15,678 bases of DNA from JAEUIG01 sp046349775 (GTDB lineage: Bacteria; Planctomycetota; Planctomycetia; Planctomycetales; Planctomycetaceae): the NCBI GenBank assembly GCA_046349775.1, contig JAXMBS010000097.1, positions 1 through 15,678 of the forward strand, read 5' to 3'. A program made the position numbers and the translations under genes. A model generated the notes under the pieces. It was not told where the DNA came from. It was given only the letters and a program-made list of their open reading frames with translations, and searched no databases. Shown one piece after another: positions 1 through 5,993 of the stretch (its first letter is position 1; each line of letters begins with the position of its first letter).

Positions 1-164
1 GCGGCCTGGACGGCGGCCAGCGTCTCCTTCGCTTCGTCCTCGCTGCGCGAGTAGTTGACGGCGACGTCGTAACCGGCCTCCGCCAGGCGGATGGCGACCG
101 CGCGGCCGACGCCGGTGGCAGCACCGGTGACGAGGGCAGCCGGACGCGCAGTGGGAGCGTTCAT
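1..164 (-). CDS. SDR-family oxidoreductase, N-terminal part (runs off the window)
   Basis: The minus strand from the ATG at 164 encodes 54 residues beginning MNAPTARPAALVTGAATGVG. The TGAATGVG stretch (residues 14-21) is the TGxxxGxG dinucleotide-binding turn of short-chain dehydrogenases/reductases, and VAVNYSRSEDEA about 20 residues later matches the second beta strand, where NAD(P) preference is set. The Asn-Tyr-Ser-Arg at this place often goes with NADP(H) use, as in FabG-like enzymes. An AGGAG Shine-Dalgarno sequence lies 8 bases upstream (173-177), one of the few clear ones here, so the start is well supported. The catalytic Ser-Tyr-Lys part is outside the window, so the substrate cannot be told. 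A GC-rich hairpin separates it from yacG, so it is probably its own transcription unit. Confidence 0.85.
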   Translation of the reverse strand, partial: MNAPTARPAALVTGAATGVGRAVAIRLAEAGYDVAVNYSRSEDEAKETLAAVQA

Positions 165-233
165 CTCTAAGACTCCTGGGTGCTTTCAAAAAGAGGAGAG
201 AGCTTGGGACGAAGCCGGAGACCATCATAGCGG

Positions 234-259
234 CGGACCGGCGGGGCCGCCGCCGTCCG
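234..259 (-). terminator. GC-rich hairpin after yacG, possible terminator
   Basis: CGGAC (234-238) pairs with GTCCG (255-259), and inside it CGGCGG (239-244) pairs with CCGCCG (247-252) with a two-base bulge. It lies 28 bases past the yacG stop and before the SDR gene. There is no T-run, so it is not a classical intrinsic terminator. Its position at the end of the chaperone cluster is the main argument. Confidence 0.3.
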
Positions 260-287
260 ACCGAAACGAACAAGAGCGGATCGGTGT

Positions 288-503
288 TCAGGCTGCAGGT
301 TCGTCGCCGTCTCCCTGCGCGGTCAGACGCTCGGCGAGTTCTTCCGGAGTCAATCGGTCAACCACCGAGTACTTCCCTTCGCACCATCGCAGCAGGTCGA
401 TCTGCTTGCACCGCACGCTGCAGAACGGGAACACGGGGGATTCCGAGATCGACGACGGCGCCAGCCCCCGATCGCAGATCGGACACGTCGGAGCTCGAAC
501 CAT
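288..503 (-). CDS. yacG: YacG-type zinc protein (DNA gyrase inhibitor family)
   Basis: The 71-residue product is close to the family's usual 60-70. Cysteines C7-x2-C10 and C28-x3-C32 form the four-cysteine zinc site, and the family signature follows directly as CKQIDLLRWCEGKYSV (residues 32-47). E. coli YacG binds GyrB and blocks gyrase from binding DNA. That role is family knowledge and not tested for this phylum. The C-terminus is acidic (GDGDEPAA). The ATG at 503 has no Shine-Dalgarno sequence, like most genes of this cluster. It is the last minus-strand gene after fmdB, separated by 144 bases that carry a nonamer-phased inverted repeat. Identity is fairly sure from the cysteine spacing and the IDLxxW motif. 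Confidence 0.9.
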   Translation of the reverse strand: MVRAPTCPICDRGLAPSSISESPVFPFCSVRCKQIDLLRWCEGKYSVVDRLTPEELAERLTAQGDGDEPAA

Positions 504-527
504 TTCACACCGTCCAACAAATGAAAA

Positions 528-619
528 AACAGAAGGAAACGAAGAGAACGAAGAAGAAGCCGTCGGTTCGGTGTCGACGTTCGATCTGGAACCCTTTGTT
601 GCCTTCGTTTCCTTCTGTT
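528..619. repeat. Nonamer-phased inverted repeat between yacG and fmdB
   Basis: The left arm has three 9-base units, AACAGAAGG, AAACGAAGA and GAACGAAGA (528-554). The right arm read on the minus strand has AACAGAAGG, AAACGAAGG and CAACAAAGG (619 down to 593). The outer 17 bases (528-544 and 603-619) are perfectly complementary, with a 58-base spacer. It lies just past the fmdB stop, so the transcript could fold into a long stem. The repeat creates spurious open frames on both strands. Confidence 0.85.
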
Positions 620-647
620 CACTCTGCAGACTGCTCCTGGGCGACAG

Positions 648-962
648 TCAGTCCGACGACTTGCTCGACTTGCTGGAACTCGCCTTGGAATCGGAACTCT
701 TGCTGTCTGAACCTTTCGATTCGCTTTTGGCGGGCTCGGAGGACTTCTTGTCTGCCTCGGCGGCCTTTTTGTAGGAATCGCTGCGGTAGTCGGTCAGATA
801 GAAGCCGGACCCTTTGAACAGAATCGCGGCGCCCGGGCCGATCACGCGCTGCGCGCCGGCCTTCTTGCATTCCGGGCACTTCTTGAGCGGGTCAGCCTTG
901 ATCGACTGAAATGCCTCCCATTTGTGGCCGCATTTCTTGCACTCGTAGTCGTACGTCGGCAT
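648..962 (-). CDS. FmdB-family zinc-ribbon protein with Ser/Lys/Asp tail
   Basis: The product has 104 residues and begins MPTYDYECKKCGHKWEAFQS, the standard opening of FmdB/CxxC_CxxC_SSSS zinc ribbons. C8/C11 and C29/C32 make the zinc site. Residues 33-67 finish the domain with GPGAAILFKGSGFYLTDYRSD, also typical. From about residue 70 the protein is almost only Ser, Lys, Asp, Glu and Ala (many SSK and SDSK steps), a flexible charged tail that is common in bacterial members. FmdB was named as a putative regulator of formamidase genes, but the function is not established for most members. It lies between grpE and yacG on the same strand, 75 bases after grpE. No Shine-Dalgarno sequence; the leader consists of heptamer repeats. 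Confidence 0.9.
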   Translation of the reverse strand: MPTYDYECKKCGHKWEAFQSIKADPLKKCPECKKAGAQRVIGPGAAILFKGSGFYLTDYRSDSYKKAAEADKKSSEPAKSESKGSDSKSSDSKASSSKSSKSSD

Positions 963-997
963 GGGTGAGGATTTCGGAGTCGGGATTCAGGATTCAG
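963..997 (-). repeat. Heptamer run forming the fmdB leader
   Basis: Read on the minus strand, five consecutive 7-base units end right at the fmdB ATG: CTGAATC (997-991), CTGAATC (990-984), CCGACTC, CGAAATC and CTCACCC (969-963). The first two are identical and the next two keep the C..A.TC frame. The leader therefore has no normal ribosome binding site. Towards grpE, an imperfect GC-rich hairpin (1000-1008 with 1023-1031, one mismatch) follows. Confidence 0.65.
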
Positions 998-1037
998 CGG
1001 CAGCCCGGTTGATCCGCAGCAGCCGGGTTGCTGGAAT

Positions 1038-1580
1038 TCAGGTGGTCGGGGCTTGGGACACAATCACCTTACCCGGGCGGATCACCCGGTCGTGCAGCTT
1101 GTAACCGCGTTCCAATTCCTGCAGGACTGTCATCGGCGGATGTTCGGGAGACGGCATCTGCGTGACAGCCTCGTGCAGGTGTGGATCGAATGGCTGACCG
1201 ACCGCTGCGATCGGCGTGACGCCGTACTTGCCGAAGGTCTGTTCGACCTGCTGCAGGACGAGGTCGATCCCGTGCACCAGGTTCGAGGCCTCGGCGACCG
1301 GGCGCGCGGCATCGACCGCCCGGCGCAAGTTGTCGAGCGCGGGCAGGATGTCGCGAACCACCGGCAGGACGGCGAACTTGCGCTCCTCGTCCGCCTCGCG
1401 CTGCGCGCGCTTGCGGGAGTTGTCGAAGTCGGCCTGGGCGCGCAGCAACCTCTGATAATTGGCGTCGCGCTCGGCGAGCGCCGCCGCCAACTGCTGCTCG
1501 AGCGTATCGGCGCCTGCGTCTTCGCCGCCCGGACCCGTCTCGTGCGCCGCCGCCTCAGGTTTTTGATGTTCTACCGGCAT
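1038..1580 (-). CDS. grpE: GrpE, nucleotide exchange factor of DnaK
   Basis: GrpE releases ADP from DnaK and so restarts the Hsp70 folding cycle in the cytoplasm. The 180-residue length is normal. Residues 1-25 are a disordered acidic leader, residues 26-65 form the long dimerisation helix (LLRAQADFDNSRKRAQREAD is the conserved LRxxADFxNxRKR block), and residues 71-117 are the four-helix bundle. The C-terminal beta domain carries FDPHLHEAV (131-139) and ends with GYKLHDRVIRPGKVIVS (159-175), the GrpE signature. It follows dnaJ on the same strand after 149 bases and precedes fmdB, so co-transcription is likely. The ATG at 1580 has no Shine-Dalgarno sequence. DnaK itself is not in the window. 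Confidence 0.97.
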   Translation of the reverse strand: MPVEHQKPEAAAHETGPGGEDAGADTLEQQLAAALAERDANYQRLLRAQADFDNSRKRAQREADEERKFAVLPVVRDILPALDNLRRAVDAARPVAEASNLVHGIDLVLQQVEQTFGKYGVTPIAAVGQPFDPHLHEAVTQMPSPEHPPMTVLQELERGYKLHDRVIRPGKVIVSQAPTT

Positions 1581-1729
1581 AACTCATTCTACGTTCGTTC
1601 GCGTCGTCCGTCCCGTGGCCCGGTTGTTCCTGATCCGCTCCGAGTCGTCGCTAGCGGTTTACTGTCACGCCAATTCGGCGCACGTTCCCGCACTTTCGTC
1701 AATCCTGCATTTTGTGTGCCGCCGTCGCA

Positions 1730-2872
1730 TTACTCGTCTTGGTCGCCCGTCAGCAGTTCCTTCAGCTTCTCCAGCCATGACTTGTGGTGCGAATTCACGT
1801 CGGCCTCTTCGAGTTCCGCCAGCTTGCGCAGCAACGCCTCGTGCTCCTCGTTCAGCTTTTTCGGCACGGCAAGTTGCACTTCCACATGCATGTCCCCGGC
1901 CCGGCCGCCGCGCGGGTCCGGCATCCCCTTGCCCCGCAGCCGGAAGACTTCGCCGGGCTGCGTCCCCGCTGGAATCTCGAGTTGTTCCGAGCCGCGGAGC
2001 AGCGGGACTTCCAGCGTCGTGCCCAGCGCCGCCTGCGTGTACGTCACCGGGATCCGGCACATGAGCTGCGTCCCCTGCCGTTCGAACAGTGGATGCTCCT
2101 TGACGCGGACATCGACGTACAGATCGCCGCGTGGTCCGCTCTGGCGTCCGGCTTCCCCTTCGCCGCGCACACAGAGCTGCATCCCGTTGTCGATGCCGGC
2201 CGGCACTTTCACCTGCAGCGTGATGTCCTCGTTTTCGAGGCCCGATCCGAAGCAGACGCTGCACTTGTGCCGGATAATCTGCCCGGACCCGCGGCAGGCC
2301 GGACACGTGGTCTGCATCCGGAAAAATCCCTGCGCCTGCACCACCTGCCCTTGCCCGCCGCAGTAATTGCAGGTCTCCGGCGTCGTCCCCGGCTCGCTGC
2401 CGCTGCCGCTGCACTTCTCGCAGACTTTCTTCCGACGGAACGTCACGTCCCGCTCGCAACCGGTCGCCGCCGAGACGAGGTCGATCGTGATCGCCGTCTG
2501 CAGATGCGCTCCCTGCTGCGGACCGCGCCGGCGACTGTTATTCCGCCCGCCGCCGAAGCCGAACCCTTCAAACAGGTCGCCGAACGCGCTGAAGATGTCG
2601 TCGACGTCGTGGAACTGTCCCCCTGCGCGTCCGGCCGCCCCCTTCACTCCCTGGTGGCCGAACCGGTCGTACCGCGAGCGCTTGTCGGCGTCGCTCAGGA
2701 CGTCGTACGCCTCCGCCGCTTCCTTGAACTTCTCGACGGCGTCCGGATCTTCCTTGTTGCGATCCGGGTGATACTGGATCGCCAGCTTCTTGTAGGCCTT
2801 TTTGATCTCGTCGCCGTTGGCGGACCGCGCGACGCCGAGCACCTCGTAGTAGTCGCGCTGGATGGAGGCCAT
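1730..2872 (-). CDS. dnaJ: DnaJ (Hsp40), co-chaperone of DnaK
   Basis: DnaJ delivers unfolded protein to DnaK and stimulates its ATPase. All type I domains are present in 380 residues: the J domain (1-73) with HPD at 35-37, a Gly/Phe-rich linker (about 74-115), a zinc domain with four CxxCxGxG repeats (CEKCSGSG 151, CNYCGGQG 168, CPACRGSG 190, CSVCFGSG 204), and the substrate-binding C-terminal domains. The ATG at 2872 begins the conserved MASIQRDYYEVLGV. Its leader has no Shine-Dalgarno sequence; the bases just upstream are pyrimidine-rich and read CCTCCTCTCCTCCC on the coding strand, the opposite of the usual signal. The RAYT element lies between it and groEL-1, about 930 bases upstream, so it may have its own promoter. 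Confidence 0.98.
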   Translation of the reverse strand: MASIQRDYYEVLGVARSANGDEIKKAYKKLAIQYHPDRNKEDPDAVEKFKEAAEAYDVLSDADKRSRYDRFGHQGVKGAAGRAGGQFHDVDDIFSAFGDLFEGFGFGGGRNNSRRRGPQQGAHLQTAITIDLVSAATGCERDVTFRRKKVCEKCSGSGSEPGTTPETCNYCGGQGQVVQAQGFFRMQTTCPACRGSGQIIRHKCSVCFGSGLENEDITLQVKVPAGIDNGMQLCVRGEGEAGRQSGPRGDLYVDVRVKEHPLFERQGTQLMCRIPVTYTQAALGTTLEVPLLRGSEQLEIPAGTQPGEVFRLRGKGMPDPRGGRAGDMHVEVQLAVPKKLNEEHEALLRKLAELEEADVNSHHKSWLEKLKELLTGDQDE

Positions 2873-2918
2873 GGGAGGAGAGGAGGATTCAGTCGTCAGG
2901 GATCACTTATTTATCGTT

Positions 2919-2951
2919 CCTCGTTCCCTGGCTCTGCCTGGGAACGCACTA
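2919..2951 (-). repeat. REP-like palindrome, dnaJ-side end of the RAYT element
   Basis: CGTTCCC (2922-2928) pairs with GGGAACG (2940-2946); inside it GGC and GCC pair after one T-T mismatch, loop TCT. Read on the minus strand it starts TAGTGCGTTCCC and ends GGGAACGAGG. The same outer arms, in opposite orientation, occur at 3643-3675 on the other side of the transposase. Confidence 0.85.
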
Positions 2952-2974
2952 TCACGAAGCTCCGCTTCGCGTGA
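2952..2974. repeat. Short hairpin next to the left REP
   Basis: CGAAGC (2955-2960) and GCTTCG (2964-2969) form a 6-bp stem with loop TCC, widened by TCA and TGA after a bulged base pair. It directly follows the REP palindrome, so the two probably form a two-hairpin unit on the dnaJ side of the element. Confidence 0.6.
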
Positions 2975-3022
2975 AGCAGCAGTGACTCGCTAAGCAAAGT
3001 TCAAGATCCAAGGCAGTTCCAA

Positions 3023-3569
3023 TCACATCCAATCCGTCACGACTTCGATCAATCCCGGCATCTTCGCGTAATTTCTCGCACTCGAATACCGCCAGTGCAG
3101 TTGATCATCCACATAGCCACGTTTCACAGGGTTCATATGGATGTACTCGATTTTCTGCCACATGATCTCATCGTTGCGAACCTGCTTCGGCTCCGAACCT
3201 TCCTGCCAGAATTGATGCGTCGAATCTGTTTTGTGTCGCAATTTCAGCCGTTCAAATTGGCGCAAGAGTGTCCGGGCTTCGCGGCGTTCCAGCAAGTCCA
3301 GAATCTGCCTCGCCGTATAGGACTTGAATCGCCCGATCGCGTCCCCGAGATCCGGGGCTTTGGCAATCAGATGCAAGTGGTTTTCCAGAATGACATAGGC
3401 AAACAGCTGGAAATCTACGTTCTTCTGCAGATGCCTCCACGAGTCATAAATGATGTCGACCGCCTCGGGCCGCGTGAAGACGGGCAGCCAACCGACGATC
3501 GTGCAGGTCATGAAGCACGGGTATTTACGCTCGTTCGGATTCGAAAATGCGGTAACGGGTGCGGCTCAT
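3023..3569 (-). pseudogene. REP-associated tyrosine transposase (RAYT), N-terminus frameshifted
   Basis: The longest open part runs from 3511 to 3023 (162 residues, MTCTIVGWLPVFTRPEA...). It carries the HUH pair in ENHLHLIAKAP and the C-terminal YIHMNPVKRGYV block, whose Tyr is probably the catalytic one by analogy with other RAYTs. The family's usual N-terminus, MSRTRYRIFESER, is present just upstream at 3569-3531 but in another frame and meets a TAA at 3527-3525. Moving the frame by one base near 3530 would join ESER to KYPCFMTC and give about 182 residues. So either the ATG at 3511 is used and the protein lacks about 20 residues, or there is a sequence error or real mutation. The enzyme would cut and rejoin single-stranded DNA at REP palindromes. 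Confidence 0.85.
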
Positions 3570-3642
3570 TTGGATCCCGGTGTTTTGCAACATGCGATGG
3601 TCAAGCCTCGCAGTGGACGTTCCCAGAAGCAGGAGCCTGGGG

Positions 3643-3675
3643 TAGTGCGTTCCCGAATGAAATTCGGGAACGAGG
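3643..3675 (+). repeat. REP-like palindrome, groEL-side end of the RAYT element
   Basis: CGTTCCCGAAT (3648-3658) and ATTCGGGAACG (3662-3672) form a perfect 11-bp stem with loop GAA. The outer bases TAGTG before it and AGG after it match the palindrome at 2919-2951 in inverted orientation, whereas the inner stem sequence differs. This fits a repeat family with fixed arms and a drifting tip. Confidence 0.9.
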
Positions 3676-3712
3676 TTTGATCGTTGTCGATTAACCTCCA
3701 CCTGCACGTGCA

Positions 3713-3741
3713 ACGAGCCACCGGAATCTCCGGTGGCTCGT
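3713..3741. repeat. Perfect 13-bp hairpin downstream of groEL-1
   Basis: ACGAGCCACCGGA (3713-3725) and TCCGGTGGCTCGT (3729-3741) are exactly complementary around the loop ATC. It lies 63 bases past the groEL-1 stop and 38 bases outside the right REP. With no T-run after it on the minus strand it is not a clear intrinsic terminator, but such a stable stem could protect the 3' end of the groEL message or slow polymerase. It may also be a separate REP family. Confidence 0.75.
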
Positions 3742-3765
3742 CACTGTTACCCACTTCCGCCGCCT

Positions 3766-3801
3766 CAATGGTCCGTGAACAATGGACCATTGACTATTCG
3801 C
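3766..3801. repeat. Heptamer-phased palindrome beside the groEL-1 stop
   Basis: CAATGGTCC (3766-3774) and GGACCATTG (3784-3792) make a 9-bp stem with a 9-base loop. The stretch can be read as 7-base units AATGGTC, CGTGAAC, AATGGAC, CATTGAC and TATTCGC (3767-3801), the same build as the other intergenic repeats of this cluster. Confidence 0.55.
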
Positions 3802-3803
3802 GA

Positions 3804-5421
3804 CTACCGAATTGCGCCTTCCGCGCTCGGCTTCTTCGCCCCGCCCGGTTCTTCCGTGCGGGTGATCAGCACCTGCGTGGTCAGCATCAGCCCGGCGATC
3901 GAGCCGGCATTCCGCAAGGCGGTCTTCACCACCTTCGCCGGGTCGATGACGCCCGCCTTGTACATGTCCACGTATTCCTGCGTGTTGGCATTATATCCAA
4001 CCGTGTCCGACTTCTGGTTGATGACCTCATCGGCCACCACCGCGCCGTCCACTCCGGTGTTCGAGGCGATCTGGCGGATCGGGGCCTGCAAAGCGCGGGC
4101 GACGATCTCGACGCCGATCTTCTCGTCTCCCTTGGCCTTCACTTCCTGGATCGCCTTGATGCACCGCAGGAGAGCCACGCCGCCCCCCGGCAGGATGCCC
4201 TCTTCCACGGCCGCACGCGTTGCGTGCAGGGCGTCTTCCATGCGGGCCTTGGTCTGCTTCATCTCTGCTTCCGTCGCCGCACCGACCGAAATGATCGCCA
4301 CGCCGCCGGTGAGCTTCGCGAGCCGCTCCTGGAACTTCTCGCGATCGTATTCGCTCTCGGTGTCCTCGATCTGCCGACGCATCTGGGCGACGCGGGCGTC
4401 GATCGCCTCACGCTGGCCGGCGCTGTCGATGATCGTGCAGTTGTCCTTCGTGATCTCGACCCGCTCGCGCGGCCGAGCTGCGACAGTTGCACGGCTTCCA
4501 GCTTGATGCCGAGGTCTTCGAGATGCACTCGCCGCCTGTCAGCACCGCCATGTCCTGCAGCATGGCCTTCCGGCGATCGCCGAAGCCCGGCGCCTTCACC
4601 GCACACACCTGCAGAATGCCGCGGAGCTTGTTGACGACGAGCCGCCGTCAGCGGCTCCCCTTCGACGTCCTCGGCGACGACCAGCAGCGGCCGGCCGGAC
4701 TGCGAGATCTTCTCGAGCAGCGGAATGAAGTCCCGCAGGCTGGAGACCTTCTTCTCATGCAGCAGGATGTAACAGTCTTCCAGGACCGCCTGCATCGTCG
4801 TCGGATCGGTCACGAAGTACGGCGAAATGTAGCCCTTGTCGAACTGCATCCCCTCGGTGGGGTCACCTCCGTCTTTCCGGTCTTGCCTTCCTCGACGGTG
4901 ATTACGCCATCGCGACCGACGCGTTCCATTGCTTCGGCATTTTCTTGCCGATATCTGCGTCGTTGTTCGCCGAGATCGCGTCTGACGTGCTCGATCTGCT
5001 TCTTGTCCGAGACCGGCTTGGCGAAGCCTTCCAGGAACGTGATCGCGGCGTCCACGGCCTTCTCGATGCCGCGGCGGACGATGGCGGGGTTGGCCCCCAT
5101 CGAAATGCTCCGCAGCCCTTCCTCGTAGATCGCGCGGGCCAGCACGGTCGCCGTCGTGGTGCCGTCGCCGGCGAGGTCGCTGGTCTTCGTGGCGACCTCA
5201 TTGACGAGCTTGGCGCCCATGTGCTCGAACGGGTCTTCGAGCTCGATCTCCTTGCTGACGGTCACGCCGTCCTTGGTGACGACCGGCGCGCCGAAGCTTT
5301 TCTCGATAATCACGTTGTGCCCGGTCGGGCCGAGCGTGCTGGCGACGGTGTCCGCCAGGGTCCGCACGCCGCGCTGCAGCTTCAGCCGCGCGCGATCATC
5401 AAACAGAAGTTGCTTGGCCAT
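3804..5421 (-). pseudogene. groEL: Second GroEL chaperonin (groEL-1), reading frame broken by several one-base indels
   Basis: Joined across frames this is a full chaperonin of about 540 residues starting MAKQLLFDDRARLKLQRGVR at the ATG at 5421. The ATP site GDGTTTATVLA, the apical segment GYISPYFVTDPTT, KAPGFGDRRKAM and EEGILPGGGVALLR are all intact. Frame changes fall near 4975, 4938, 4863 (C run one short), 4640, 4521 and 4467, all within about 520 bases; 5421-4985 and 4460-3804 are clean. Between the breaks the sequence remains fully GroEL-like, so sequencing error is more likely than decay. The C-terminus, EEPGGAKKPSAEGAIR, lacks the GGM repeats of the other GroEL. It follows groES after 155 bases, the usual groES-groEL order, so it is probably the partner gene. 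No Shine-Dalgarno sequence is seen. Confidence 0.92.
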
Positions 5422-5422
5422 T

Positions 5423-5443
5423 GTATGGGTCTATGGTCTATGG
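5423..5443. repeat. Heptamers in the groEL-1 leader
   Basis: GTATGGG, TCTATGG and TCTATGG follow one another without gaps at 5423-5443, two bases from the groEL-1 start codon. They take the place where a ribosome binding site would be expected on the minus strand. Confidence 0.5.
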
Positions 5444-5455
5444 CTGTTGGGGAAA

Positions 5456-5566
5456 GTGGCGAAGTGCTGGAGTGGCAAAGTGGCAAAGTGACAGAGTGGC
5501 AAAGCAAAAAAATGTCATTCGTCGCAACTGACTTTGCCACTTTGCAACTTTGTCACTCTGCCACTC
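5456..5566. repeat. Octamer-phased inverted repeat between groES and groEL-1
   Basis: Six 8-base units with consensus GTGGCAAA start at 5456, 5464, 5472, 5480, 5488 and 5496. After a 27-base spacer, units of the complementary type ACTTTGCC start at 5531, 5539, 5547 and 5555. The arms 5470-5504 and 5532-5566 match at 30 of 35 positions as an inverted repeat. The groES-groEL-1 transcript, if there is one, would carry a long imperfect stem here, which could affect how much groEL-1 is made or how the message is cut. Confidence 0.9.
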
Positions 5567-5576
5567 CCCTGAATCG

Positions 5577-5873
5577 CTAGTCGACGATCTTCGCCAGAAT
5601 GTCGCTCTCGCGCAGAATCTTCACGTCGTCGCCGTCGATCTCGATGTCCGTGCCGCCGTACTTGCCGAACAGCACTTCGTCGCCGACCTTCACGCTGACG
5701 GTCGAACGCTCGCCGCTGTCGAGCAGCCGGCCCGGACCGACCGCCACGACGCGGCCGCGCTGCTGCTTCTCCTTCGCGGTGTCCGGCAGCACGATGCCGC
5801 CCGCCGTCATCTGTTCGGCTTCCAGCGGCTGAACCACGACGCGATCATCCAGGGGATTCAGTTTGACTGCCAT
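5577..5873 (-). CDS. groES: GroES (Hsp10), co-chaperonin
   Basis: GroES forms the seven-fold lid on GroEL during protein folding. The 98 residues have the whole fold: MAVKLNPLDDRVVVQPLEAE at the start, the mobile loop (about 17-34) with the GroEL-contacting IVLP at 27-30, the roof region around GKYGGTDIEIDGDD (70-83), and the C-terminal ILRESDILAKI. A GGAG (coding strand) lies about 12 bases before the ATG at 5873. It sits between the two groEL genes, so one GroES may serve both chaperonins. The 120-base gap to groEL-2 and the 155-base gap to groEL-1 are both filled with phased repeats. I see nothing odd in the protein. Confidence 0.97.
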   Translation of the reverse strand: MAVKLNPLDDRVVVQPLEAEQMTAGGIVLPDTAKEKQQRGRVVAVGPGRLLDSGERSTVSVKVGDEVLFGKYGGTDIEIDGDDVKILRESDILAKIVD

Positions 5874-5894
5874 TGCGTATGTGCTCCGTGTAGT

Positions 5895-5922
5895 GGTTTA
5901 TCGTTGATGGTTTATGGTTGAT
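5895..5922. repeat. Four heptamers upstream of groES
   Basis: GGTTTAT, CGTTGAT, GGTTTAT and GGTTGAT follow without gaps. They lie 22-49 bases before the groES start on the minus strand and read there as ATAAACC-type units, so they make this leader AT-rich. Confidence 0.7.
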
Positions 5923-5934
5923 CGAAAGAAGGCT

Positions 5935-5989
5935 GTCTGCCGTCAGCTTTCAGCGGTCAGCAAAAAATCTGACCTCTGACTTCTGGCCT
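5935..5989. repeat. Inverted heptamer arrays after groEL-2
   Basis: Four units, GTCTGCC, GTCAGCT, TTCAGCG and GTCAGCA (5935-5962), are followed by AAAAAT and then by three units of the opposite sense, CTGACCT, CTGACTT and CTGGCCT (5969-5989). The arms can pair imperfectly. They end 4 bases from the groEL-2 stop, so in the transcript they form its immediate 3' region. Confidence 0.75.
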
Positions 5990-5993
5990 CTCT

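Larger units (their letters stand above)
2919..3675 (-). mobile_element. RAYT transposon unit with inverted REP palindromes, inside the chaperone cluster
   Basis: A Y1 (HUH) transposase gene is bounded by two related palindromes in inverted orientation: TAGTGCGTTCCC with GGGAACGAGG at 3643-3675 (plus) and at 2919-2951 (minus). A further weaker hairpin, CCCAG 3622-3626 with CTGGG 3637-3641 in a CGTTCCCAG context, adds a second module on the right. RAYT genes next to REP palindromes are a known arrangement, and RAYT proteins cut REP DNA. The unit separates groEL-1 from dnaJ and was probably inserted there. No target-site duplication is expected for this family, so the exact borders are inferred. 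Confidence 0.75.

Noticed and set aside
91..817. Plus-strand open frames of 227 and 177 codons over yacG and fmdB
   Set aside because: They run across two real minus-strand genes and the nonamer repeat, which explains their low-complexity stretches.
1053..2974. Long plus-strand open frames (437 and 396 codons) opposite grpE and dnaJ
   Set aside because: They are antisense to clear grpE and dnaJ genes, show no domain, and are rich in Arg, Pro and Ser as expected from the opposite strand of GC-rich coding DNA.
3713..3741. Intrinsic terminator for groEL-1
   Set aside because: The stem is perfect, but no T-run follows on the minus strand, so it is listed as a hairpin repeat.
5456..5566. CRISPR array
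   Set aside because: The units are 8 bases, have no spacers between them, and are arranged as inverted arms.
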